The translations under genes and the position numbers were made by a program. From Toxonevra muliebris (taxonomy: Eukaryota; Arthropoda; Insecta; Diptera; Pallopteridae), in assembly GCA_963691655.1 (NCBI GenBank), contig OY829329.1, positions 21,280,708 through 21,344,707 on the forward strand: a stretch of 64,000 bases of DNA. Reading direction: 5' to 3'. Below the pieces are notes generated by a model that was not told where the DNA came from, searched no databases, and saw nothing but the letters and a program-made list of their open reading frames with translations. This document shows positions 1 through 13,700 of the stretch, in pieces. Numbering within the stretch: position 1 is the first letter of the stretch; every line of letters starts with the position of its first letter.

Positions 1-2637
1 TTTACAAATATTTGTTTACAACGTACAAATTCGCTGTATTCATTTAATTTTTTTATTCAATTTGAATATCGTTGTGTTTAAGTTTGAAAAAAAAAAATAG
101 ATAAATAAATAAAAATCAAATGAAATACAATTTTTTTAAACACAAATCAAACACAAATCAAACATTTCCTAAGCAAATTATTAAATAATTTAATACATTT
201 TCTCGTTGAGCTTAATTTTTTTATGAATTTCTTTTATGATACAATAACAAAGTATTTTTGTTTTAAACAATTTTCAATGCAAATAAATATAATTAATTTT
301 TATTACATAAAGACACTAAAGCATGAATCAAAAGGCAACCCGAAAATGGAATATTTAGAATTTAGTTTATTTATTTTATTTTAACTAAATATAGTAAGTA
401 AGTAGTAGTAAAAACAAATGTTTAGAGAACAATTTCTTGAGATATGTCGCTAGTGAATACATACAATTAATACATATAAAAAAAATAATAATAATTAATA
501 TTTAATTTAGTTTACATGCTTTTCTTTTTCGTTTTTAAATTAGTATTTATTTTTAGCATTTAGTTGTAAGTTTTTTTTTTATCGATAAATAAAGAAAAAT
601 TTTCTGCTTTGTTTTGTAAGTTTAAATTTAAATATGCACATTAATTATTGGATTTGAACTAAAGGGGGGAAATTAATTGATTAAATTATTTAGTAATTAT
701 TTTTAAAATCTAAATAAAATATTAATAGTAATCGTAAAAAAAAAAAAAAAATTATTAAGTTATATCACAACAATAAAGACGACAAAAATAATTTATGTGT
801 GTGTGGTAGGTAGCAGCAACAGCAAGTAAGAGAGAGGGAGAGAAAAAAAAGAAGAAAAATAAGAAGTTGAAGTCACAACTACATTAGAGCGTAAGCATTG
901 CTTAACTGTCAAGACTCTCTCATACACATACAAGAATTGAGAACTTTGACAGATAAATAAAGCGATGCTCCAATTTAAACATGGCTGCTAGGTGCTAAAT
1001 GAGTAGTTGTGCCATAAGTAGTGAGAGAGAGAGAAAGTCAGAGAGAGCCTAATATGAAAGAAGCTTTTACACACACATACACCGATTTGTTGCCGATTTC
1101 TCTCACAGATTTTCTGTTTGATGGCGAGGGAGAGGATACGAAAGTGAACGAGTCAAAATCGGCTGTACCAACGATTTTACAATAATTGTTGATGTTTGCC
1201 TTTGCAAAGTTTTGCATCTCTGTTCCACTCATGTAAAATGAATAATAAAGAAGCGAATAGAAAAACAAAATCGGTCAGTCGAAATCGTTGTATATAAAAG
1301 CTTTCAATCATGGAGCAAGAGAACAAAAGATAATTTATAAAAATCGTTGAGAAAAATCGGCTAGAAAAGTAGACTATACAGTATGCCAGATATTTGAAAA
1401 TACTCTGAAAATTCTCATGTATTGTGGGTTTTAACAATTATGACTTAGAAGTGAGAGAACAATTTTCAAATTTTCCAAACGACACGAAACTAAAAAAAGG
1501 GAGGATGTCACTTCTACTTATTTCATTTAGTTTTTTTTTTTTTACTATGGAAATAAATAAGTAGAAGCGGTATATGAATTATCAAAACGAATTGAGAGCA
1601 TATTGAGAGATGGGAACCAACTGACGGCTATGATTGATACGATAAAGCTCTCGTTTTCTCAACCAAAAAAAAAAAAAAAATCGCTCTGATTGCTCACAGT
1701 TGATTGTAGTTCTATGGTAAATGTAGTAATGTGGTAGTGTGGTAAAACTTTATATAAAAAATGAGAGGGTAAAAGAAAATTCACAACGAATGAGCAATAC
1801 CACATCAGATAACATGAAACTGTAAATACACCATATGCAAATTCATACAGGAAATTCTCTCTTTTTCTTTCTCTCTCTCTCTGTCATTGAATATGACAGC
1901 GAAAACCAGACAAAACTAAAAAAAACAGGTGCACTTACGTAAACTTAATTCTATTTTCTATGAGTGCACTCATCATATAATTGACAACTACAACAGTTCG
2001 GTTCTATACAATGACGGCCAACCACACATGCACAATGTTCCACTCTATGTTATATTTTCTCTTCGTTTCCTCATGTTAGCCAACATCTCTCTCTACTCTT
2101 GTTTACATATATATGAGCTTTTTGAATCGAACGTTACTCACTTTAAGTTTCATATGTATATATAAAAGGCAACTACTTCGGGAGACTCCTCTTTTGTACA
2201 GAGAGAGAGAGAGAGAGAGAGAGAGATAGTGAGAGAGATATTAAAAATGAAGCGCTGCAATTAGTTTTTTTATTCGTTGAGAGCATAGCAAAATTATAAC
2301 AGCATCAACTCTCTCTTGCTTTTCTTTAATGCTTTTTTTTATATGAAGTGACTCAGAACTGTCAAAATCATTGTTTTTGTTTTGTCTGTTCCCCATGCAT
2401 TTGTTCTTATGTCTTTATAGCAACAAAGCAGAGTGTTGTTGTTGTCTTGTTGTGCATGTTATAATGCTGCATAAGTTTGGATAAGTAATTCTGACATGGT
2501 TGAGAGAGAAAGAGAGAGAGAATGAGATAATGAGCATATTTAATGGTCTGATCATAATCGTTGATATACATTGAGCGAGAGAAAAACCGTAAGGAATTAT
2601 AGAAATCAAGCAGCCAAGAGGCCAAGAAATTAATTAA

Positions 2638-2903
2638 CCCAAACATGCCCAATATCTTATATTATAGTACCCTTCAGAAATTTTTGATTTTAACCCAGAT
2701 ATGCCCAATGTGCAATATGTATACACTTCAGAAATGTTTGATTTTGATGAAATGGAAATATATTTAATTAAAATAAAAACTTTCTGAAATGTACTACATA
2801 CGTAGATCCTTGGGCATATCTGGGTTAATTAAATGAGAATGTATTCCACCAAAATCAAAACTTCCTCAAGTATATGATTTATAGGTCATGGGGAATATAT
2901 GGG
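2638..2903. mobile_element. piggyBac-like MITE, outer copy, flanked by TTAA
   Basis: Starts CCCAAACATGCCCAAT right after TTAA (2634-2637) and ends with GGG followed by TTAA (2904-2907). It has the same internal sequence type as the copy at 25579-25783 (GTAC(A)CTTCA(G/A)AA, ATTTGATTTT). CCC ends and a TTAA target are the hallmarks of piggyBac-superfamily elements. It has no coding capacity, and another copy is inserted in it. Confidence 0.7.
2694..2824. mobile_element. piggyBac-like MITE, inner nested copy
   Basis: 131 bp with terminal inverted repeats CCCAGATATGCCCAA / TTGGGCATATCTGGG, flanked by TTAA at 2690-2693 and 2825-2828. It sits inside the 2638-2903 copy, so it inserted later. Confidence 0.78.
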
Positions 2904-4580
2904 TTAATATGAAATGAATGGTAGACATTCTAATGGATTAAAGAGCAAAAATGAAGAGTGAATGGGATTTGATAAAAATATATAAATTTAAATTATTCAG
3001 CAACACATTATAAATACCCTCGTCTTCTCAAAAAAAAAAAATTGAATAAATTAAACCAAAGAATGTGCAAATAACTTTTAAGGAACGCTTTCAGCTTCTA
3101 TAGCAATACTATTTGGAGCTATGAAAATGAAGGGAACACAAGCAGAATTGAGCATGCAGCGAACTTACTTTCAAAGAAAAATATCTACAATCTTTAGGAC
3201 AAGATTTGAAAGACTTAAATCGCTTGAAATGTTAAAAAAGCTTGCAAAAATAAACAGCCTCGAAACGATCTAATGTGATACAGCTAATTACAAGTACAGC
3301 TAATTACAAAATGAGCTTGACCGTAAGGAATACTCTCGAAGAACACACTCAGATTCTAGAACAATGCAGCAAGCATGAGTAACGTTTGAAATATATAAAA
3401 AATTATATCAAATTATGCCCATATACCGAAAATTTTGCACAGACTTCTACATTGAAATGGTGTAGAGCATGGAGCATGAAGACCTTCAGGGCAAACCGAA
3501 ATGCTATAAACTCTGAGGACGACTACAGATTTATATGCAGAAATGATCAATGTCTGGCAGAGTTTAGGAGAAAAACACTTGCAAAGTGAAAATCAATGGA
3601 TTGGTAGTGAAGGTGGTGTTCAGCCAGTTGAAATGTTCTCCTACATGCGTTTTTGAGCATTCTAAAAGCTCTCGGAGCAATATCAATTAGAGGTTTAAAT
3701 ATTTATGGAACAAACAAACACTAGAACATGTATAAATTTCAATAAATAAGTAGCTCAGTTAAACTAGGATAATAAATATGTATAAAAATAAATGGACTTT
3801 CACCTCCTAGAACTCTATCAACTCCAACGACTATAATTCTGATTTAACACAGCATCATTGGAAATTTAATCATACTCCCCCAACTCACACTGTTCTGCTT
3901 AGAGTTTCCTATTTCCACTGGGACAATCTAACACACACACAAAAATCGTTAATGCTGGAAAAAATTAACAGTTAATTTAAATTAAATTAATTGCATACCT
4001 ATACAAAAAAAAAAAAAAACCGAAAAAAGAAAATTTAGATGACAATATTACAAATAGTACAAAAGTTTACAAAACAAAAAAAAAAAAATAATAATAATTA
4101 CAATAAATATTTATATGTATTTATAACCGCGTGTGTGTGTGTATGTATGTGTAGTGTACGAGTACGAGTATTTGTGCAGCATGAATTAAAATCAGCTACA
4201 CAAAATATTGGAGCATGCAACAGCAACAGAAAAGCGTTGATACAAAAAGCGCAGTACAACAGCAAATAGTTAGTAATAGTAATACAGCAAAATAGCAGTT
4301 GAAACAGCAATTGAAGCCATAGTTTGGAAGCAACAGTCTTTCATTTTTTCATAGACATTTCGTAGATTATAAATAATATGTATATGTGAGCGCTTCATCT
4401 ATGTTCTTTCGTTTGTTTTTCTGTTGAGTATATTTTTATACACTGGGCTGTCTATATTGTTATATAAAGTATACTTTTTTTTTTCATGAGATCCAGTTGC
4501 ACTCACATCGATTAAAAATTATCATCGATATTTTCTACATATTTTTAATATTGAATATTCCATAGCTATTAATACTAATA

Positions 4581-4733
4581 CTAACTTTTACTGAGGGCTT
4601 TCTTTTTTCTTTGTACTAATATATCATAGAATGGATTATGACTAATTGATTGCGTTAAACGTTTAATCCATTCTTGTTGATCTTCTTCTGTGGCAGCAGA
4701 CATACGATATACGCTATGTTTACCTTCAACAAC
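4581..4733 (-). CDS. step: step exon 9: PH C-terminal helix, basic tail and stop
   Basis: 153 nt including the TAG at 4583-4581. It encodes [20 protein letters not shown], then [19 protein letters not shown] and the polybasic end [11 protein letters not shown]. The protein ends where fly cytohesins normally end. Confidence 0.96.
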   Translation of the reverse strand, partial: VVEGKHSVYRMSAATEEDQQEWIKRLTQSISHNPFYDILVQRKKKALSKS

Positions 4734-7700
4734 CTAGAGAGAAAAAAGAAAAATATATATTAAAATCATCACTTAAAAATTTAAATTCAATTTAAATATT
4801 TTGCTGCATACCTTTCCTTCAGAATCAGTCTTACATGCTTTTATAATATCAGCGCCACCGCTGGCAAACAATTCGAAACAATACGGTTTACTGCGATCGT
4901 GAATTTCACGCACCTTTTTGAAAGAAATATAAAGAAAATAAAATAAGTATAGAAATATTTTCAATTATGTATTAAATATCACACTTACGCATATATTTTC
5001 TAATGGTATAATCCCTCGTGGCTCTTTATCTGTTGTATATTCGAAATAGTATAGGCAATTATCATTTAATATAAACCAGCGACGTTTCCATGATTTATAT
5101 CTAAAAAATATAAAGAAAATTTTATTATAGTATGAGCAATTTATAAATTTGAATTGAATGATTTCCCTGTACAATAAAATGAGAATTTAAAACAGTATCC
5201 CAGTTGGAACCCAGTTTTTTTGCAGTATTTTTGGCCGTTGTCTACAAAACTTTAAAAAAAATTTTTGATTTTATGAAAAAAAATTTTTTCATCCAAAACT
5301 CTTAAAATTGCATGAGTCGCGTAGAAAAGCTAAATAAAAAAAAAATAAAAATTTTCTATGGACCCCCCCCCCCCTCTCCACCCATATTAAATTTTCAAAA
5401 CCGAAAAATTTAAATTTTATGAAAAATGTTTGTTCATCCAAAAGTCTTAAAATTGCATGATTCGCGTAGAAAAACTAAACTAAAAAAAAAAAAAATTTCA
5501 TCTATGGACTCCCCCCTTATCAAATTTTCAAAAGCGAAAATTTTAAATTTTTTTAATTTTTTTTTTTTTTCATGCAGAAATTGCATGATTCGAGTAGAAA
5601 AGCAAAACAAAAAAACAAAAAACAGAAGAAAAACATTTTCATCTATGGACCCCCCCTTATCAAATTTTCAAAAGCGAAAAATTTAAATTTTTTGAAATTT
5701 TTTTTTTCCATGTAAAAGGCTTCAAATTGCAAGATTCGCGTAGAAAAGCTAAAAAAAAAAAAAAGCAAAAGAAAAGAAAAACATTTTCATCTATGGACCG
5801 CTCGCCCCCTTATAAATTTTTAAAAGCGAAGATCTACAAATAAACGAAAAATTAAAATTTTACGAACGACTTTTTTTCATCCAAAACTCTCTGATTTGTG
5901 TAGAAAAGCCAAAATAAACAAAACAAAAAATTTCATCCATGGACCCCCCTCATCAAATTTTCAAAAGCGAAAAATTTAAATTTTTTAACATTTTTTTTCC
6001 ATGCAAAAGTCTTCACATTGCATTATTCGTGTAGAAAAGCAGAAAAAAAAACTTTCATCTATGGACCCCCCTTATCAAATTTAAATTTTCAAAAGCGAAA
6101 AATTTAAATTACATAAAAATTTTTTTTCAAACCAAAACTCTTAAAATTACATGATTCATGTAGAGAAGCTAAAATAAACAAAAAAAAAATTTCATCCATG
6201 GACTCCCCTTTATCAAATTTTCAAAAACGAAGATCTAACAAAAAATTAAAATTTTTGGAACATTTTTTTTCCCATGCAAAAATTGCATCTTCAAATTGCA
6301 TGATTAGTGTAGAAAAACAAATAAAAAAAATTTTATCTATGGTCCCTCCCTTATCAAATTTTCAAAACCGAAGATCTACAAAATAAACGAAAAATTTAAA
6401 TTTCATGAAAATTTCGTTTATGATTCGTTCATCCATGAACCCCCAGCCCCCTCCTTCTAGTCAGATTTTCAAAAAACGAACATTTACGAATGAACACGAG
6501 CCCTGACTTGACCTGACCCGAAAAATTTTTTATAAATTCGTGATCAGTGGTCAAAAATACTCCAGAAAAACTTACCCAGAACTTAGATACTCTGTTGTAA
6601 AGTATTTTTGATCATGATTTTCACTTACCTTCCACCCTGTTTTAATAACCATCCCTCTTTGTCCGGATTAAAGAATGTATGCATTAAATCATTTCCATCG
6701 TCTTGTGGTATTTTAAATGGCTCCGTGCGTATTGATTCATATAATGATTCTAGTAGTCCTCTGGGCAAATCTCCGCCGTTGTTGATGCCACGATTCATTG
6801 AAATGAACTGCTCAACGGTGGGCTTGTCTTTAACCTGAAATGGAATGGAAAGAAGAAGAAAAAAAGATTAAGATAAAAATAAACCAGAGTCAAAAGATTT
6901 ATATATTAATACGCAGAGGAAAGTTTTTCGCACTTTTTTACCTACATTAAAGTCAACATATTCGCATGTATCTTATATCGTGGGACAGGTAAGGAGAGGA
7001 AGAATAATACAATATAAGTTCCATATGAGCATGCTGACGTTAACGCAGGTAAAAATTGGTTTAAAGTTGCCTGTATATAACACAACCACAATAACAGTTG
7101 AATATTTTTTTCATTTTAATATTTACATAATACAGAAGTTTAACAGTTTATTTTTTTCCATTTTAACATTCACACAGTACAAAATCGTTTAACAGTTTAT
7201 TTTTTTTTTCATTTTAACATTCACACAGTACAGAATTGCTTAACAGTTTATTTTTTTCCATTTTAACATTCACACAGTACAGAGTTGTTTAACAGTTTAT
7301 TTTTTTACAGTTTAACATTCACACAGTACAGAGTTGTTTAACAGTTTATTTTTTTCCATTTTAACATTCACACAGTACAGAGTTGTTTAACTGTTTATTT
7401 TTTTCCAGTTTAACATTCACACAGTACAGAGTTGTTTAACAGTTTATTTTTTTCCATTTTAACATTCACACAGTACAGAGTTGTTTAACAGTTTATTTTT
7501 TTACAGTTTAACATTCACACAGTACAGAGTTGTTTAACAGTTTATTTTTTTCCAGTTTAACATTCACACAGTACAGAGTTGTTTAACTGTTTATTTTTTT
7601 CCAGTTTAACATTCACACAGTACAGAGTTGTTTAACAGTTTATTTTTTTCCATTTTAACATTCACACAGTACAGAGTTGTTTAACAGTTTATTTTTTTCC

Positions 7701-10700
7701 AGTTTAACATTCACACAGTACAGAGTTGTTTAACAGTTTATTTTTTTCCATTTTAACATTCACACAGTACAGAGTTGTTTAACTGTTTATTTTTTTCCAG
7801 TTTAACATTCACACAGTACAAAATCGTTTAACAGTTTATTGTTTCCCATTTTAACATTCACTCAGTACAGAATCGTTTAACAGTTTATTTTTTTTTTTTT
7901 TTTCATTTTAACATTCACACAGTACAGAATAGTTTAACAGTTCATTTTTTTCCATTTTAACATTCACACAGTACAGAATCGTTTAACAGTTTATTTTTTT
8001 TTTCATTTTAACATTCACACAGTACAGAGTTGTTTAACAGTTTATTTTTTTACAGTTTAACATTCACACAGTACAGAGTTGTTTAACAGTTTATTTTTTT
8101 CCATTTTAACATTCACACAGTACAGAGTTGTTTAACTGTTTATTTTTTTCCAGTTTAACATTCACACAGTACAAAATCGTTTAACAGTTTATTTTTTCCC
8201 ATTTTAACATTCACACAGTACAGAATCGTTTAACAGTTCATTTTTTTGCATTTTAACATTCACACAGAACAGAATCGTTTAACAGTTTATTTTTTTGCAT
8301 TTTAACATTCACACAGAACAGAATAGTTTGACAGTTTATTTTTTTCCATTTTAACATTCAAACAGTACAGAATCGTTTAACAGTTTATTGTTTCCCATTT
8401 TAACATTCACTCAGTACAGAATCGTTTAACAGCTTATTTTTTTTTTTTTTTTTCATTTTAACATTCACACATACGTCAACAGACCAAGAAAACGAGAGGT
8501 TAAGAAATCGCGGAATAAATTTACCAAAAAAGAAATAAAGAAATCGAGAGGTTAAGTAGTGAAGAAAAACAAAGAATCAAGGATTTAAGAAACCGGAAAA
8601 CTAATAAAAACTGGAAGTTAAGAAATAGGGGGATCAAAGAGTCGAGAGTTTAAAAAATCATGAGATAAAGAAATCATGAAATTAAAAATCCAATAAATCG
8701 AGATAAAGTAATCATGGAAAAAAAGATTCATGAAATTAAGAAATCGATGAAATCAAAGAATCAAGAAACCGAAAATTCCAAAAATAATGGAACCAAGAAA
8801 TCGATAGATCAGATAGATAGAAATGAAATCAGGAAATAAAAAAAATGTAAAGAATAAAAAATTAAGAGATCAATAAATTAAGAGATTTGGAAATCAGGAG
8901 ATAAAGAAAATGAAAAACGAAGAACAAATAAATCAAGATGTCAAAAAGAAAGATGAGATAGAAAAATTCGGAGATCAAGCAATCAGAAAACCAAAAAATT
9001 AGAAAGAAAACTAAAAAAACAATAATAACAAAATGTATGTAGAAAGCAGTATAAAAATATATTGAAAAATAAATAAATTTTTGGCCAATTCAACACTCAC
9101 TTGTAAAATTTATACGTTAATTAAAAACTTTAATTTTTATTTTGTAGAATTTTTTCGTTTTTAGACGTTCTACTTTTCGACATTGTAGATGGATAATAAC
9201 CAAAAAGTTCATCTACATAACTATACCTACATATTTACACTACTAAACTACAACAACTTTCTAATATTATAACTTTAAACGTAAGCAAGTATGTGCTACG
9301 CAAATGATTAAAGAATATTTATTAGGTTTAAATTAGTAATGTACTCAATTTCCTTATAGTTATTAAAGAATTAGAACTTTTCAAGCCAAACAAGTTATGC
9401 AAAATCTAGTCATATTTGGAATGATTCATTAAGGTGAACCAATTATGAAGATACTAAACATTCTAGCACACAAACACTCAGACTACCAAATAGTGACACA
9501 AAAAATTAAGAAAATATTTTTGAATGTTTGCCAAAATTGAAAAAAAATGTCAAGATGAAATGACAAGCACGAAAAGAAAAAAAATGAAATATTTAGACGC
9601 CAGTAAAAATCAATTTAAAATATAGAACATTCTACTAAGAAAATTAGGTAAACTTAAAGTGGTATCAATTATTATAATTTACACATGTTGACAATCACAT
9701 TATGATAGACAAAAATTTAAGGTGAAAGAGAAAGGTTTCTTAGAAATAATTCATATCTATGTAGTTAGAATGAATCTACTTTAAGCGATTTCTATAGAAC
9801 TTTGAAGTGATCCGAAAAAAACTGTGAACAAGGAGGCGAACTCCAGGAAAATATGTCCTAGAAAATGTATCAAGTCAATAACCAGAAATTGTTTGAAAGC
9901 TGATCAGATCGTTGAATAAATTTAAAAACTCATGAAATGAGGAATCAGGAATGCAAAAAATCAAGAAATGAGGAATTCAAGAACAAAAAAAAAACTGAAG
10001 AATCAAGGACTCAAAAATTATGAAATCAAGAATTGAAGCATAAGGAGTCAGGAATGCAAAAATGTAAGGTAGTTTTGAAGAAGATTTGAAAGGAAAATGT
10101 TACAGATTAATGAAATGAAAGAAAACCGCGAAAAGTATATGAAAATATCAAAAAATTTCGATTAGATTTTAAAATAATAATAAAACTCGACCCCCGAATG
10201 TATAAAAATTTAAAAGTGGTAACCTTCTTCTTTTAAAAAAAAAGTTTTTAAATCATATAAATTTTATTAATTAAAAAAAAAAAAAGTGTACGCTTTTATG
10301 TTAAAAGTACGTTTTAATTTTATGCCGTACATTTTTATTTTCACTGATGCAATCCTGATATGGAGTATGTACTATATGTATATGTGTGAGTAAATTAAGC
10401 GAACCGAGTGAATCTGAAGTGCTCTCTCATATACACACACAAACTCCGCTTGTATTTTATTGTACACCTCTCTCTTCTCTTAGTTATTGAGAGTAACAGT
10501 TTCATGCCGCACAGGAGTGCGAGCGAGAGAAGAATATAGGACAATTCTGTTATTTACATTTTTGTAATTTGTCCATACCGTAAGCTAAGATGCTTATACA
10601 GCAAAAAAAAAGAAGAAGAATTTGAAACTATTCGAATAATAAGCAACTAATTAAAAAAAATAAACTTAATACTAGAAAAGCGAAAAACACATAAAAAATG

Positions 10701-13700
10701 CATTGAAAAAATAAGCAAAATAAAAAAACATGAAAATAAAAAGAAAAATATTTTAAAATAAAAATCCCTGATGAAAGCATAAATTTAAAGAGTAATAAAT
10801 AATTTGGTTTTAAAAATATTAAAAATATTTGTGTTTGTGTTATTTTTGTCAAAAAGAATTTGTGAAATTTTCTTGCTTTTTTTTCTTTATATTTTAAGAT
10901 TTTTCGTTATTTGTTGCTATTTTTTTAGTAAATAGAAAGTCAAAACAAAATATTTTGTTTTTTTTTTGTTTGTTTTATATTTTGGTATAATTTTTCAAGT
11001 TAATTGCCAAACGAAACATGAAAACAAAATACCAAATACAAAAAAAAAAAAAAAAAAAACACTGCATTATTTATTTATAGTAAACAAATTAAAAAAAAAA
11101 AATTGTGTGCCAATGGCAATAACAAACAAAACAAAGTAAAAAAAAATTTCAAATAAACTTTTTAAGCAGTTGCCAAAATCCGCATTGAGTGAGAGCACAA
11201 AACGCTCACACATTAAGCAAAAAAACAAAAACTAGAATCTCTTGTTTAATTTTTTTTTGGCTAAAATAAATGATTATTGCAATAACAAATAAAAATTCTT
11301 AACCGAAATAATAGAAACAACAAACACAAAAATAAATAGAAAGAAAATAAATAGTAAAATAGAATAAAGTAATTAAAATAAAACAAATAGACAATTGCCA
11401 TAAAACCAGACATGGAATTGCAAATTGTTAATGAAAGACTAAAAGATGACCCTAAAATGGTAAAGACTAGTAAAAGCTGATTCATTTAATAGAACAAAAA
11501 ATAAAAATAAAAACCAGAAATGACTTATGATTTCAAATAGTCTAAATGGACTGTTTAATACGCTAGAATACAAATTTTAGCTGATATTACATCATTTAAA
11601 TAAACTGAACGAAAATGGGATTGAATTTAAAGAATAAATAAAAAAAAAGAGAGAAAGAAAATATTTCTAGAGATTTTTAATAAAAAAAAATGTCGTTTCC
11701 ATAAAAAAAATAGACCAAAAGTTACCCAAAGTTAAAATTTTTGGCTACCGATGGTTTAAATCCAAACCGATGTCAGTTCCAAATATGTCAGATTAATGAG
11801 TTCAGAGAGAATCTCTGGAATATTCTCTCGAAGACTGTAAAGCAGCGTAGGCCAAAGCCTTGCACGCAGGCAAAAGAGCGTAAGAAATTTCACACGTACA
11901 GAGCTCATTTCCATAGAAAAAGTGCTCAATCGATCATTGTGTATGTATGGATGTGGCCACCGCTGCTGTAAAGCCAATTTAAATTAGAGCAGTACTAGCT
12001 AAAATACACACAATCAAATTTTGCGCCTGTGTGCGCGCTAAGAGAACTAGTTAAGAAAGAGAATTCTTTGCATGCCGTTCATTGTGAAAATTGCGAAGAA
12101 AGGAATTACTTTTCTCTGTGAGATAGAAAGAAACTCATTTTTAAAATTTATGTTTAACATTCTCTCAGTGCTTTCAACATTAACGGAGTGTTTTTGCTAT
12201 AAACGATCGCCAGCGTCGGTGCGAAAGCACGACAGATTTTGTTGTGTACATATATTGTAAGGACCCGAAATTATGATCAATTTCGACCCCACAATCGTTA
12301 TTATTTTATACATATTTTTTGAAATAATTAAATATTGAATTTATAAAAACACAATTACATATTTAACACTAACAATACAATAAACAAACGGAAACAGTAC
12401 GGGACATATACAGAAAGAATAAGTATAAAAGGACATGCATTACACCGAAGAAGGCACTCAGACTTAGACTGTGGCACAGGTCATTTCTTCTTCTCTTTGT
12501 TAGATTATATGAAATACTCCTTACGGTTGCGTCAGCACGGAAGGATAAGGCTTAGACATTGGTAGTTAATATCAAACGAAGCGACAGCACGTTTGATTCC
12601 TCTTTAATTCTCAGAAATCGGTCAGGTATTCATTGGACCTTGCGAGTGAGACATCACACCAAGGTATATAAAGATCAGGTATTCATTAGACACCAGGGTG
12701 TGCGACAGCCTCACTGGTGTAGTATAAACACAGTTGCCACTGACCATACAGCAAACGAAAAAGACTTAGCCATCGTGTCACGAGGACACGCATCGAAAAT
12801 ACAGGAACAGGAACGAGCGGCAACGAAGCCACAGTAAGAAACCCGAGCGCCAAGAAAGGCAAACAAAGTGAAACGAGCACGAACGAAGGCGAACGAACAA
12901 ACAACATACGAGATACTAAGGATAAAAATACTAACGAATCAAGTGTAAATAAAATAACAATGAAACATAGCAATAAACAAGTGAACCGAAAGAAATCGTG
13001 AGTTATTATTTACGCACCCTGGTTACTCGCTGAGTATACCCTGACAAAAAGAAAAGGAACCAGGAAGGTTCGTTACAAATGGCGCCCGAGCAGGGACTCG
13101 TAAAATAAAACGAATAGAGACAGTGACTCGTAAAATAAAACGAATAGAGACAGTGACTCGTAAAATAAACAAAGAAAACAAACAGAGATAGTGACTCAAA
13201 ACAAAGAAAGTGCCTTGTAAAATTAACAGAGATAGTGACTCAAAACAAAGAAAGTGGCTTGTAAAATTAACAGAGATAGTGACTCATAAAACAAGCAAAG
13301 AGCAGTGACTCACCGAAAATATAGTGAATTTTAAATAAAATAAAGAGAGTAAAGAACTCCGCCGTGAATAAAGAGAGCAAAGAACTCCACATTGAGAAAA
13401 AAAAAAAATATATATAAGTAATACGAAATAAAATGGTGCGACTTTCGTGGGTATACACATTACGAAAAGATGATCTACTCGTATATGCGAAGGAATTCAA
13501 CTTCGACGAATCTGGCTCAGTCGAAGAGCTACGAAAGCGATTTGCGACTTTTGTGCAGAAGCAAGATGGCAACCCGGCAATACAAGAGCGACTACAAAGA
13601 CTTGAAGCTAAACATTCAAAGCCAATCCCATTAGTACAATACACTCCAGCAACACCAATCGACAACATACATACCGAACTACCGACATGTGTATCTGCAG

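Larger units (their letters stand above)
1..4580. other. AT-rich sequence downstream of step; no coding gene recognised
   Basis: The part next to 4581 must contain the step 3' UTR, but its end cannot be fixed: AATAAA-type hexamers occur on the minus strand, none clearly best. The stretch also contains GA microsatellites (about 2202-2226), CT-rich patches (1858-1882), a GT/GTAT run (4130-4152) and the nested small elements listed separately. The short ORFs are not credible. Confidence 0.6.

Noticed and set aside
7085..8470. CRISPR-like array
   Set aside because: The repeats are contiguous with no unique spacers, and the genome is eukaryotic.
12559..12837. 92-codon frame inside the LTR, repeated in the other LTR
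   Set aside because: It lies in U3/R of an LTR, and its duplication only reflects LTR identity.
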